A DNA stretch of 47,102 bases from DATLXH01 sp035576005. GTDB taxonomy: Bacteria > Acidobacteriota > Thermoanaerobaculia > Gp7-AA8. Both the position numbers and the translations under genes were made by a program. Where the stretch lies: the NCBI GenBank assembly GCA_035576005.1, contig DATLXH010000051.1:1-47102 (forward strand), in the 5' to 3' direction. Below are positions 16,062-23,818 of this stretch, piece after piece. The notes under the pieces were generated by a model, which worked only from the letters and a program-made list of their open reading frames with translations, did not search any database and was not told where the DNA came from. The first letter of the stretch is position 1, and the number at the start of each line of letters is the position of its first letter.

Positions 16062-17252
16062 TCATCCATTGCCGGTGCCGCGCCATCGGGCCCGGTGTCC
16101 TCGAACATCGACGTGTGTGAAGGGCCCGTGCCCGCAGCACGCCACGTAAGTCCCAATACCTCCGACCAGGGCCGGGAACTTCCTTTCGACCGCTTCCGCG
16201 GCCCGTGACATCACCTCGGCGTCCCTGACGTCAACCCGCCCGTCCCGATTGAGATCATCGAGCATGCTGTTTCGATCGTTGTCGACGAAGATGTCCGCTC
16301 CGTCGCCATACATGTGACGGCTCAGATTGGCCCGTCCTCCGGTGTTGCCTCCACCATGATTGTATCGGGGGGTCCGGAAGCCGCTCATGACCTGCACGTG
16401 TTTGATGATGTGCCCCTGCGCCTCGAGCTCGGCGATCACCAGCTCGAGTTTATCGAGCAAGGGTGTCTGCAGCAGCAGATACTTGGGCCAAACGTTTCCC
16501 TGATCCTTGGTGAGGAAGTCGCGCAGCCTGAAGTGTTGGGACACATACGTGTCCTGGTTCTGCTGAGTGACCCGGATGAATCCATCCGGGTTGGCGTACG
16601 CAGGGGACTTCGGCTGTCCACCGTTTTCAAATGGCCAGCTTCCGAGATAGTAGAGGCCGATCTTCCCCCCGCGCTTCTCCTCGAATGGTACGAGCGTAAT
16701 GATCTTGAGGTCCTTGACAGCCTGTCGTGCCCGGTTGAGCTCAACCGCCATTTCGTAGATGCCCGGCTCGATTGGCGCGGCCAGCCCGGAAGATGCGACT
16801 TCGTTTCCCGCTCCCGTGGAGTAACGGACCGAAACCGGGGCCGACGGCCGGCGGGAGGAAAGACCCTCACCTGGAGTTCTAAACACGGCCCTCAGTTTTC
16901 CGCTACTGCCTCGGAGCGGAGTCAGGTACGTCATGGCCGCTTCATTGAGGAACGCGGTGGACTTCGTACGCGGATCGAGCAGCGCTGAGGTGATCGTTCG
17001 AGTTGCCACGACCGGCTCCTGACGCGCTGCCGCGGCTTTCGCCCCAGAGGAGGCCGACGCCGGCAGCGAACTGACTTTGGCCTCGTCACGACGGCTGATG
17101 AGGTCAACGATCGAAAAGGCCCACCCCGAGACCATCACCACAATCAGTGAGATCGCCAGCCACTTGAACACTTTCTCACGCCGCCTGTTCAGCCCCGAGG
17201 CCGACCAATGCCTTTCACGCTCCAGCGGGAGAAAGTGGTTTTCCGTGTTCAT
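16062..17252 (-). CDS. M15-like metallopeptidase, membrane-anchored, with EF-hand/dockerin-like loop
   Basis: 396 residues from the ATG at 17252 (MNTENHFLPL); an upstream ATG at 17306 adds 18 residues. One membrane helix at ~30-50 puts the rest in the periplasm. The C-terminal domain has SGFRTPRYN, then H313 and D320 in SRHMYGDGAD, and H380 in THVDVR, the zinc-site pattern of D-Ala-D-Ala peptidases of family M15 (Peptidase_M15_3/DUF882-like). Between the ligands lies a calcium-loop pattern with D333, N335, D337, D341 and D344 (DLNRDGRVDVRD). It probably trims peptidoglycan stem peptides. The N-terminal half, ~70-250, is of unknown fold. Confidence 0.8.
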   Translation of the reverse strand: MNTENHFLPLERERHWSASGLNRRREKVFKWLAISLIVVMVSGWAFSIVDLISRRDEAKVSSLPASASSGAKAAAARQEPVVATRTITSALLDPRTKSTAFLNEAAMTYLTPLRGSSGKLRAVFRTPGEGLSSRRPSAPVSVRYSTGAGNEVASSGLAAPIEPGIYEMAVELNRARQAVKDLKIITLVPFEEKRGGKIGLYYLGSWPFENGGQPKSPAYANPDGFIRVTQQNQDTYVSQHFRLRDFLTKDQGNVWPKYLLLQTPLLDKLELVIAELEAQGHIIKHVQVMSGFRTPRYNHGGGNTGGRANLSRHMYGDGADIFVDNDRNSMLDDLNRDGRVDVRDAEVMSRAAEAVERKFPALVGGIGTYVACCGHGPFTHVDVRGHRARWRGTGNG

Positions 17253-17329
17253 GCTGTTTTGCGGTCGTTTGAGTTCATAAGACGTGCCGCTTTGTGCATG
17301 TGCCACCTGAGCGTACCGTCAACCGCGGC

Positions 17330-17382
17330 GGTGTCATCCCGCGGGAGAACAGCGGTGAACGTATTGAAGAAGCGATGACACC
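17330..17382. repeat. 53-bp hairpin element, family D (GTGTCATC ends), copy 1
   Basis: Perfect 9-bp ends GGTGTCATC and GATGACACC. The body, with AACAGCG and TTGAAGAAG, matches 46837-46889. It lies between the VWFA gene's stop and the M15-like gene's start on the minus strand. Confidence 0.75.
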
Positions 17383-17396
17383 AGCTCGTAGGCATT

Positions 17397-17502
17397 GGAG
17401 CGCCGCCTTCCAGGCGGCCGTATCGCTGGCTTCCAGCCGGCCGCGATCACTGTAGCAGCCGGCAAGATGCCGGCGGTACGGCCGGCTGGAAGCCGGCGCT
17501 CC
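17397..17502. repeat. 106-bp inverted repeat with GCCGGC cores
   Basis: Arms 17397-17422 and 17477-17502 match at 24 of 26 positions, and each arm is itself palindromic (GCCGGC or GCCGCC around CTTCCAG). The middle holds a further GCCGGCAAGATGCCGGC hairpin. It lies 22 bp downstream of the VWFA stop. It is a GC-rich foldback without coding capacity. Confidence 0.8.
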
Positions 17503-17524
17503 AGGCGCAACCTTGCGCCCGCAA

Positions 17525-18928
17525 TCAGGGGAAATACCCGCGCGGCGCTCTGATCGGCCGGCCGGACCGTGAGCGTACCGCAACGGAGTGCCATTGATCC
17601 TGGGCGGAGGGCTGCGAGTAAAACATCAGCAGATACTGCTCTTTCAATTCGGCAGCGATCTTCGCATAGACCGCCGGCAACTGATCCTCGCGCTCGATAA
17701 TGAAATGCGTCGCGCCGGTGTCGCGTGCGATGTTAGTCAGGCGCCTCGCCTCCAGACGTCCGATGCCGAACTTCATCAGCCGGGAGAGCATCGTATTCTT
17801 CACGATGGGGTATATGGGTACTCCGGCGTACTTCGCGTAATGAATGACGTGATCGAGCGCGAACGTGCTCCCCTGGTCCACGCCGTCGGTCAGGACGACC
17901 AGGGCGTGTCGTCCCGGACGCTTCTGAAGCTCGAACAGCATCTCGATGATGGAGTCGTAAAGATGCGTCGTTCCGCGAGTGCGAAGCTTCTCCAACGCGC
18001 TGTTCACGAGATTCTGGTCCGAGGTGAAGTCCGTAAGCCAGAACGCCCGATCGTAGAACTCCACGAGTGCCAGACGGTCCACGGGTCGCAGCAGTGAAGC
18101 GACGAATCCTCGAGCCGCCGCCCTCACGACCGGCAGCTCCTTGTACATGCTTTCTGATGTGTCGATGAGCAGGACCACGCTCAAAGACTGATCCGTCGCC
18201 GGAACGATCCCCTCGATTTTCGTCTGCACGCCGTTGTCGTTGACCTCGACATCCCTCGTATCCAGCGGCAAACTTCCGGATACGGAAATCGGCAATTGTT
18301 GCAGCGAGACATCAATCTGATCGCTGACCGTGGTGCCGAAGAAACGGACGTCATTGGATTCGGCGCCATCAGCTGTGCTCGCTGCTGCACGAACGTAGGA
18401 TGTTCCCTGGAAACTCGATGCGTCGAAAGAGGTGAGATAGGGAGCGGCATCGTCGCTTCCAATCTTCTGTTCGCCGACGTAAAAGTCCACGCGAGCGGGT
18501 CCCTGTGCCTCGGGGGAGATGACGTTCGCGGTCAGCTCCACTGTCCCGCTTGCGGGAAGCTCGCGGGGAGCGAACAGACGTACCCGGAACGGCGGACGTG
18601 GATCGTTCACGACCATTTCGTCATCACCCACGATCTGGTTCGCCGCGTCGTAACCAACGGCGCGGATCCGCAGCCGTCGAATGTACTTGCCGATGCTCAG
18701 GGGGAAGACCATCGAGCGGCCTCGCTGCTCTGAGGACTTGACGCCGTTGACGAGCAGCTCAACCCTTTCGACTGAAGCATCGGTTGAGACCGGCACCATG
18801 AGCGTGGTGTGAACCAGTACCCTAGGTTTGAGGGTGATCGTGACCGGAGCTCCAGAGAGACTGGATGGAGCGAGAACCAGCGCCAGAAGCCCGGCAAACA
18901 CGACTCTTCGGATCAAGGCCAAGGTCAT
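17525..18928 (-). CDS. Secreted VWFA-domain protein of acidobacterial type
   Basis: 467 residues. A signal peptide (MTLALIRRVVFAGLLALVLA, cut near 27) leads into beta-rich repeats (~30-240), then a von Willebrand A domain at ~248-435. The MIDAS motif is DTSES at 256-260, with later TRGTTHLYD and VLTDGVD supplying the other metal contacts. This layout fits the VWFA-related family common in Acidobacteria (TIGR03436 type), whose role is unknown; metal-dependent protein binding in the periplasm is likely. Its ATG overlaps the stop of the ligase gene by 4 bp (ATGA), so the two are translationally coupled, an unusual partner for a DNA ligase. Confidence 0.87.
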   Translation of the reverse strand: MTLALIRRVVFAGLLALVLAPSSLSGAPVTITLKPRVLVHTTLMVPVSTDASVERVELLVNGVKSSEQRGRSMVFPLSIGKYIRRLRIRAVGYDAANQIVGDDEMVVNDPRPPFRVRLFAPRELPASGTVELTANVISPEAQGPARVDFYVGEQKIGSDDAAPYLTSFDASSFQGTSYVRAAASTADGAESNDVRFFGTTVSDQIDVSLQQLPISVSGSLPLDTRDVEVNDNGVQTKIEGIVPATDQSLSVVLLIDTSESMYKELPVVRAAARGFVASLLRPVDRLALVEFYDRAFWLTDFTSDQNLVNSALEKLRTRGTTHLYDSIIEMLFELQKRPGRHALVVLTDGVDQGSTFALDHVIHYAKYAGVPIYPIVKNTMLSRLMKFGIGRLEARRLTNIARDTGATHFIIEREDQLPAVYAKIAAELKEQYLLMFYSQPSAQDQWHSVAVRSRSGRPIRAPRGYFP

Positions 18929-19944
18929 TCCATCCCCAGATTTTTCAGCACCTTCGATGAGCGCTTCTTCGGATCAACCTGCTCCATGGTGCACTGCGTC
19001 GGTTTCTTGTCGGGACGCCAGCGAAGAAAGCGTGAGCCATGTCTGAATCTTCCCTGTGAGAAGTAGTCGAACTCCACTTCGACGACCAGTTTCGGCTCGA
19101 GTGGACTCCACTCTCCGGTTTTCTCCGTGGACCAGCGGCTCGGTCCGCCGGGGACACGAATCGAGAAAGGGTTCTCGCCTATGAGGGGCTCTACGATTTC
19201 CTTGAGGTCGATCTTCTCCTGCCGTTTGAACGACGAGGTGTGACCGATGAATACGAGACTCCCCGCATCGTCGTAGAGCCCCAGGAGCAGTGAGCCAATG
19301 GCCTTTGAGCCGGTGGCGTAGCGAAAGCCGCCCACCACGCAATCGGCGGTGTTGAAGTGCTTGACCTTGACCATCCCGTCGCGATCGCCGGAGTGATACG
19401 GCTCGAGACTTCGTTTGGCCATCACTCCGTCGAGACCCAGGGCGCCGAAATCTTCGAACCACTCCGTGGCAACGCGGAAGTCTTCGGTGGCAGGAGAGAG
19501 TCTGATCGCTGATTGATCGGGAACCGATTTGAAGAACGACTCCAGCCGTTCGCGACGTTCGTTCAAAGGTTTTTCGGCGATTGAGACGATCGCCGACTTC
19601 GTTTCATCGACGAGCAGATCAAAAGCGAAGAACTTCGCCGGGGATTCAGCTGCGAGCTTCTTTACCCTCGTGGCAGCGGGATGAATCCGGAGAAGCAAGT
19701 CGTCGAAGGAAAGCCTTCCGCCGACCGAAATGGTGATCTCACCATCAAGCACGAAATGCTTCTGCTTCAACTTCAACAGCTCATCAACGAGCTCGGGAAA
19801 ATAGCGTCCCAGAGGCTGTCCCGCCTTGGACTGAATGTAAATTTCATCGGCGGAGCGGAAGACCAGCGCCCGAAACCCATCCCATTTCGGCTCGTATTGC
19901 CAACCTTCGCCCGCCGGGATCTCGCCGACCCGCTTAGCCTCCAT
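18925..19944 (-). CDS. Stand-alone ATP-dependent DNA ligase (LigC/LigD-ligase type)
   Basis: 339 residues. Motif I is YEPKWDGFR with the adenylated K20. Later motifs are LDGEITI, FFAFDLLV (III), GLDGVMAKR (IV) and MVKVKHF (V), with a C-terminal OB fold. It closes nicks using ATP and resembles the ligase part of LigD without polymerase or phosphoesterase domains. The true start may be upstream: the in-frame sequence before the ATG reads LPIKPPYDP, which looks like the usual LigC N-terminus, but no ATG, GTG or TTG occurs there before a stop near 20061. A polymerase-domain gene lies 2 kb away; no Ku gene is in the window. Confidence 0.88.
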   Translation of the reverse strand: MEAKRVGEIPAGEGWQYEPKWDGFRALVFRSADEIYIQSKAGQPLGRYFPELVDELLKLKQKHFVLDGEITISVGGRLSFDDLLLRIHPAATRVKKLAAESPAKFFAFDLLVDETKSAIVSIAEKPLNERRERLESFFKSVPDQSAIRLSPATEDFRVATEWFEDFGALGLDGVMAKRSLEPYHSGDRDGMVKVKHFNTADCVVGGFRYATGSKAIGSLLLGLYDDAGSLVFIGHTSSFKRQEKIDLKEIVEPLIGENPFSIRVPGGPSRWSTEKTGEWSPLEPKLVVEVEFDYFSQGRFRHGSRFLRWRPDKKPTQCTMEQVDPKKRSSKVLKNLGME

Positions 19945-20271
19945 CGGGTCGTAGGGAGGCTTGATTGGAAGCTCGCTTAGATCGGGGACGGTGGGGGCCA
20001 GGCAATCCTCCAGTTGGTGAGGTTGAGATTCGCATCCAGTGTCGCGAAACCGGCAGGATCAGTGTCCAAATCGTGCTGCTCGAGGCGAAGCATACAGCGC
20101 ACCAGCTGCTTGTCCGTATGCAGGCGGCAGAAGTGAAGAAATAACCCGGCGGAGCGGACGAGGGCGGATGGCCGACAGGGACGTTCGAAATCTCATCGCT
20201 GCTTTAGAGGGTTGTTCGAGACAATAGACCAACGTTCCGCTCGCCAGCGGCGTGGCGGCCAGGCAAGTCCA
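19945..20271. other. Gene-poor stretch upstream of the ligase
   Basis: The first ~115 bp, read on the minus strand, are an open in-frame extension of the ligase. A second minus-strand frame at 19977-20093 encodes a possible 38-residue peptide (MLRLEQHDLDTDPAGFATLD and onward) that ends just before the ligase. I see no clear promoter or RNA structure in the rest. Confidence 0.5.
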
Positions 20272-20697
20272 ATGAGCCAGGAAGAAGAGATGGTGTGGTT
20301 CAGAGGTTTCGTCGGCGATTCACGCTGGCGATTCGCAAAGACGTACGTTCAGTCATATCCACACGAATACACGCTGCGCGAACCGTCTGATCACGACAAC
20401 TTCCGAAGAGCGATCGACTGCATCGAACGCTACGGCGCTGTCGAGCCGTTCTTCAACTCGCGACGAAAGTACCTTTACCTCGACGATCGCAAGTACTGGC
20501 ACATGGGGAATCCATCGTCCGTGGATCCGAATGACTACCCCGGCCTCACCAACCGATCCTGGATTGACGTCGCGAGATATCGCCAAGACGCTGAGAAGTT
20601 GGGTTTCCACGACGATGAGTTGGATCATCTCGTACAGCGATGGAAATCGTTGCTCGAGAAGGCCAGGCGCGGCTCGATCACCGTTGGGTTGTCGTGA
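20272..20697 (+). CDS. Conserved-looking hypothetical protein
   Basis: 141 residues from the ATG at 20272; an earlier ATG at 20212 would add 20 polar residues. The chain is rich in aromatic and charged residues (WFRGFVGDSRWRFAKTYVQS, PHEYTLRE, KYLYLDDRKYWHMG, LTNRSW), spread like a compact enzyme or binding domain. I have a sense of an uncharacterised family with a KTY..PHEY motif but cannot name it or assign a function. No signal peptide or membrane segment. It is isolated between two minus-strand genes. Confidence 0.65.
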   Translation: MSQEEEMVWFRGFVGDSRWRFAKTYVQSYPHEYTLREPSDHDNFRRAIDCIERYGAVEPFFNSRRKYLYLDDRKYWHMGNPSSVDPNDYPGLTNRSWIDVARYRQDAEKLGFHDDELDHLVQRWKSLLEKARRGSITVGLS

Positions 20698-20813
20698 GCA
20701 TCATCGGGACGCCATCCTCTTTCGCATGCGCGGCTTCTCCCAAATCACCAACTGGCCGACGCGTTGTTTGACGGCCAGACGCAGCAATCGAAGTTGCAAA
20801 ACTGTCGACAAAT

Positions 20814-21329
20814 TCAGGGTGCGACTCGGGTGATTCGCGCTGGAACTGGCGGCGGCGCTGAGACCGCAGTCGGCGTGATCAATCTGGCGTCCACAATGGC
20901 TGGCCACCATTCGTAGTATGCCCCGGTTAACCTGTCGACGAGCATCGCGCCCCCGCCTACAACGAGCGAAATCGGGATTGCGATCAACCCAGCCAGGTTA
21001 TTGTCACGCTCCGCCTCCAGAATCCCGAATAAGGCGCCTCCGGCAAGTCCGAAGTTCCCCCAGAAGGCTCGCGCCGGTCCTCGTTCGAGGGATACTCTGT
21101 GTTCTTCGAATCCTTCACTCGTTACGCGCAACTCGCACGCGCGGTGCTTACGATGGAAAGTGATCGTACCTGGTGTCGTGGTAGCTCCGACATCCTTGCC
21201 ATCGCATTTGAGCACTGCCTGTGCGGCCGCCGGTTGCGATGTGACATTGAGCGTCTTCTGCGTTCCGTGGGACGTCAGAGCGCAATTCGTAAGTGCGACA
21301 CAGAGCAGTGGTGCCAGCCATTTGTTCAT
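20814..21329 (-). CDS. Probable lipoprotein with PEGA-like domain
   Basis: 171 residues from the ATG at 21329, which has an AGGAGA ribosome site. The signal MNKWLAPLLCVALTNC ends in a cysteine preceded by Asn, a weak lipobox. A short beta domain follows (~30-85: TLNVTSQPAAAQAVLKCDG, TPGTITFHRK, SEGFEEHRVSL), like PEGA domains found in surface proteins. Two hydrophobic glycine-rich segments (~90-140) may insert in a membrane. The frame stays open upstream to 21524, but the sequence there does not look coding. Function unknown. Confidence 0.65.
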   Translation of the reverse strand: MNKWLAPLLCVALTNCALTSHGTQKTLNVTSQPAAAQAVLKCDGKDVGATTTPGTITFHRKHRACELRVTSEGFEEHRVSLERGPARAFWGNFGLAGGALFGILEAERDNNLAGLIAIPISLVVGGGAMLVDRLTGAYYEWWPAIVDARLITPTAVSAPPPVPARITRVAP

Positions 21330-21591
21330 TGTTGTCTCCTGAGTAACCCGCTTCCTTTCGACACTGCTCTCAACCTCGCCGGATTCATGGCCGAAGCGAC
21401 GACAGCTGCTTCGTACGCTTCGCGTCAGCTGAGGGGCTCCGCGCGGCTCACTCCAGCCGGAACTTTCATCAGGGCCGGTCGATCGATCGAAGTACCTTTC
21501 TGATTGTCTGATCTGCTCGAGCAACTCACCGCTTCTCGCGCAGCGTAGCAGATTGCGAGAAACAGCATTACAGGTCAGGCATCGTCATTTC

Positions 21592-21612
21592 TAGCCCACA
21601 TTTCTCACAGGC
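21592..21612. repeat. Solitary terminal arm of family A foldback
   Basis: TAGCCCACATTTCTCACAGG matches the left arm of the elements at 37975 and 41386. No facing arm is found within the next few hundred bases, so this is a remnant or a half-element. Confidence 0.7.
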
Positions 21613-21789
21613 CACTCATCAATCGCCAGCCTCGGCTCTTCGGGACCGGAGGCCGTTTCTGATTTTGAATTCATGATGTCGTTAACCCGCATTCCATCTG
21701 TGCCCAGGCTCAACTTCCTGCGACGCAGCTGGAGGTCGATTGATGATGTCGGTGTCTCCCACAATGTAAACCGTCTTCCGTCATGCGCC

Positions 21790-21935
21790 GTGGGAGAGAT
21801 ACGAAAGCCGCTCCGGCTCTACGAGATCGCGAGACTTTCACGCCCCTCTCCCTGCTCGCTTCGCTCACTTCCCTCTCCCCGCCGGGGAGAGGGATAGCCC
21901 GCGAAGCGGGCGTGCTGCGCCGAAAGCATGGCCGT
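21790..21935. repeat. Family C composite repeat, truncated copy
   Basis: Contains the family landmarks in order: GAGAGATACGAA, GCGAGACTTTCACG, CCCCTCTCCCTGC, TTCGCTCACTTCCCTC and CTCCCCGCCGGGGAG, then a GCCCGCTTCGCGGGC-type hairpin end. The left third of the full element (compare 46896-47096) is missing. It lies directly downstream of the polymerase-domain gene. Confidence 0.8.
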
Positions 21936-21939
21936 GAGG

Positions 21940-22905
21940 TCAGCTCGCGACGAGCTTTTTCTTCGCGGATTTTTTCTTCGGCTTCGTCAGCAGCGCTCGA
22001 AGGTCGTGGCGCTTCTTTGCCAGAACGGGTTCCCAAAGATCTCCACTCTTTCTGACTCGCTCGACCACATTGTCGATCCGGAAGTCGTCGATCTCCACTC
22101 CCGCTTCGACTTCTTCCCACGTCACCGGAGTGGAGACGGCTGCTCGCGCGCTGGGCCTCACAGAATAGATGGAGGCCAGCGTACGCCCCCAGGCGTTCTG
22201 GTTGTAATCCACCAGGATGCGCCCGTGAGGACGTTTCACTTTGCGATACTCGGCCGTGACGATGTCGGGATAGAGATTCTCGAGCTGGATGGCCAGCGCT
22301 TTGGCAAAGGTCCAGACCTCTTTCTGAAGCGGATCGCGGACGATCGGTATGTAGACGTGGATCCCCTTCGATCCGGTCGTCTTGGGATAGCTCGGCATCT
22401 TCAGAATATCGAGAGCATCCCGAAGCCTGAGCGCAACTTCTCTCACTCTGGCAAACGTCGATCCCGGTCCAGGGTCGAGATCGAAGTGGAGGAAGTCGGG
22501 GCGGTCGATGTCGTCGCACCGCGAGTACCAGGGGTTGAGATCGATGCAGCCGAGGTTGATGAGCCAGAGCAGTGAGGCCAGATCCTGAACGATGGGAAAA
22601 CCGACCGGGCCGGCGTTGTGATCGATCGTGCATATCTCGATCCATTCGGGCCGTGGGGATGGGGCCCGCTTCATATAGAAGAACTCCCCTTCGGCGCCGT
22701 TGGGATAGCGTTTCATCACCATGGCCCGCTCGGCGATGTGAGGGAGAAGCCATGGAGAAATATCTGCGTAATATTGTAAGAGGTCGCGCTTGGTTAGACC
22801 GAGATCCTTCCAGAAAAGTTTCTGCAGGTTGGTCAGCTGCACGGCTCGACCGTCGAGGTCGAGAACCGCGTGGGTCTCATCTTCCGGGATGATGACTCGC
22901 TTCAT
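21940..22905 (-). CDS. Stand-alone LigD-type polymerase/primase domain (PolDom)
   Basis: 321 residues from the ATG at 22905; the longer upstream frame is repeat sequence. The archaeo-eukaryotic primase fold of LigD shows metal ligands D142 and D144 in HFDLDPG, the GSKGIHVYIP stretch at 178-187 and a third acid near D233 (ILVDYNQN). The N-terminus TNLQKLFWKDLGLTKRDLL is typical. These enzymes add ribo- or deoxynucleotides during end joining or gap repair. The tail is lysine rich (KPKKKSAKKKL). In most bacteria this domain is fused to a ligase in LigD; here the ligase is a separate gene 2 kb downstream. Confidence 0.88.
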   Translation of the reverse strand: MKRVIIPEDETHAVLDLDGRAVQLTNLQKLFWKDLGLTKRDLLQYYADISPWLLPHIAERAMVMKRYPNGAEGEFFYMKRAPSPRPEWIEICTIDHNAGPVGFPIVQDLASLLWLINLGCIDLNPWYSRCDDIDRPDFLHFDLDPGPGSTFARVREVALRLRDALDILKMPSYPKTTGSKGIHVYIPIVRDPLQKEVWTFAKALAIQLENLYPDIVTAEYRKVKRPHGRILVDYNQNAWGRTLASIYSVRPSARAAVSTPVTWEEVEAGVEIDDFRIDNVVERVRKSGDLWEPVLAKKRHDLRALLTKPKKKSAKKKLVAS

Positions 22906-22976
22906 GACCGCGCGAGTGTGCAGCGACCGGGCCACTTCCGCTTGCCCTGCACGGGGAGTCAAGCAGCTTGTTAGGT

Positions 22977-23180
22977 GGTGAGCCGCGAAGCGGCGTTTCC
23001 CTCTCCCCGGCGGGGAGAGGGAAGCGAGCGAAGCGAAGCAGGGAGAGGGGTCTGAAAGTCTTGCCACTCTGTCGGAAAAGGCGAAGTCTTCGTATCTCTC
23101 GCGGCCCCTCTCCCGGTCGCTTGCGCGACCACCCTCTCCCCGCCGGGGAGAGGGATTCGCGCCCTTCTGGCGCGAGTCTC
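22977..23180. repeat. Family C composite palindromic repeat, full copy (reverse)
   Basis: About 200 bp, reverse-complementary to 46896-47096. Two CCTCTCCCC/GGGGAGAGG hairpins flank a spacer that includes CGAGAGATACGAAGA in reverse. The outer end (GACTCGCGCC in reverse) abuts the TAA of the gene at 23181-23780. It separates that gene from the polymerase-domain gene. Confidence 0.85.
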
Positions 23181-23780
23181 TTAAGGCTCTCTTTTTCGAT
23201 GCCGCTCGACATCGAGGGTCGAATACTGGAGCTCGTCACCGCTCGCTGCGGCCCGGAGCATGATCGCGCCGCGGCTCATGTCGCCGAGGCCGACGAAGGA
23301 GATCGGAAAGAGAAGCCTGTTCTGGAAAATGGGTCGAAGGAGGTCGACATATTTGCCGGTGGCAATGCTTCCCAGCAGCACGATGCGGTCGCCCTCTCGA
23401 AGTTGCCCGGCCACGCTGCGGGCGTCGCGCTCCACAGGCAGACGATAGCCGCGGTTCCTGACATCGACGGGCGTGCGTTGAAGTTTCTTCATGCGCTCCG
23501 GAGTCAGTGCCCAGTCCGGAGTTACCAGTCCGAAGCCGGGAGCGATCAGAAGGATCGCCTCAGGTACGCGGTCCGGAACCGGCACCGCGAAGCGCTTCGC
23601 GTAAGCGATCTTCCCCCGGAAGTACAGAGCGCTCATGAACGCGAAGGCGTCGCAGAGGGGGACGCCCTCAGTCGACCTGTACTGTTGCGCTGCAGGAAAC
23701 TGCGCCCGGGGCGAGATCAGCTGTTTTGCCCGAATGCCGCTGCAGTTTGCCGGCGAGAGAATAAAGAGTGTGGCGGACAT
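23181..23780 (-). CDS. Conserved-looking hypothetical protein
   Basis: 199 residues beginning MSATLFILSPANCSGIRAKQ, with a later stretch LLIAPGFGLVTPDW and a C-terminal part rich in hydrophobic strands (GLGDMSRGAIMLRAAASG). The serine/asparagine/cysteine cluster near the start (SPANCSG) and glycine loops suggest a nucleotide- or DNA-related enzyme of unknown class; I cannot name a function. No signal peptide. It starts 38 bp after the amidoligase-like gene on the same strand and is probably the last gene of that cluster. A family C repeat touches its stop codon. Confidence 0.65.
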   Translation of the reverse strand: MSATLFILSPANCSGIRAKQLISPRAQFPAAQQYRSTEGVPLCDAFAFMSALYFRGKIAYAKRFAVPVPDRVPEAILLIAPGFGLVTPDWALTPERMKKLQRTPVDVRNRGYRLPVERDARSVAGQLREGDRIVLLGSIATGKYVDLLRPIFQNRLLFPISFVGLGDMSRGAIMLRAAASGDELQYSTLDVERHRKREP

Positions 23781-23818
23781 AGCCGGCGGTGCCCATTCGC
23801 TTCGGAGTGGGACTTTCT

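Larger units (their letters stand above)
21330..21939. other. 610-bp region of repeats without a supported gene
   Basis: The stretch lies between the start of the lipoprotein gene and the stop of the polymerase-domain gene, both on the minus strand. It holds a solitary half of a family A element (21592-21612) and a truncated family C element (21790-21935). I see no gene in the remainder. Confidence 0.7.

Noticed and set aside
20814..21524. Longer start for the lipoprotein gene
   Set aside because: The extra N-terminus is arginine/serine rich and hides the signal peptide that begins at 21329 after a good ribosome site.
21710..22753. 347-codon minus-strand frame over the polymerase-domain gene
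   Set aside because: It is a shifted frame of the PolDom gene, and its arginine/serine-rich translation is typical of such shadows.
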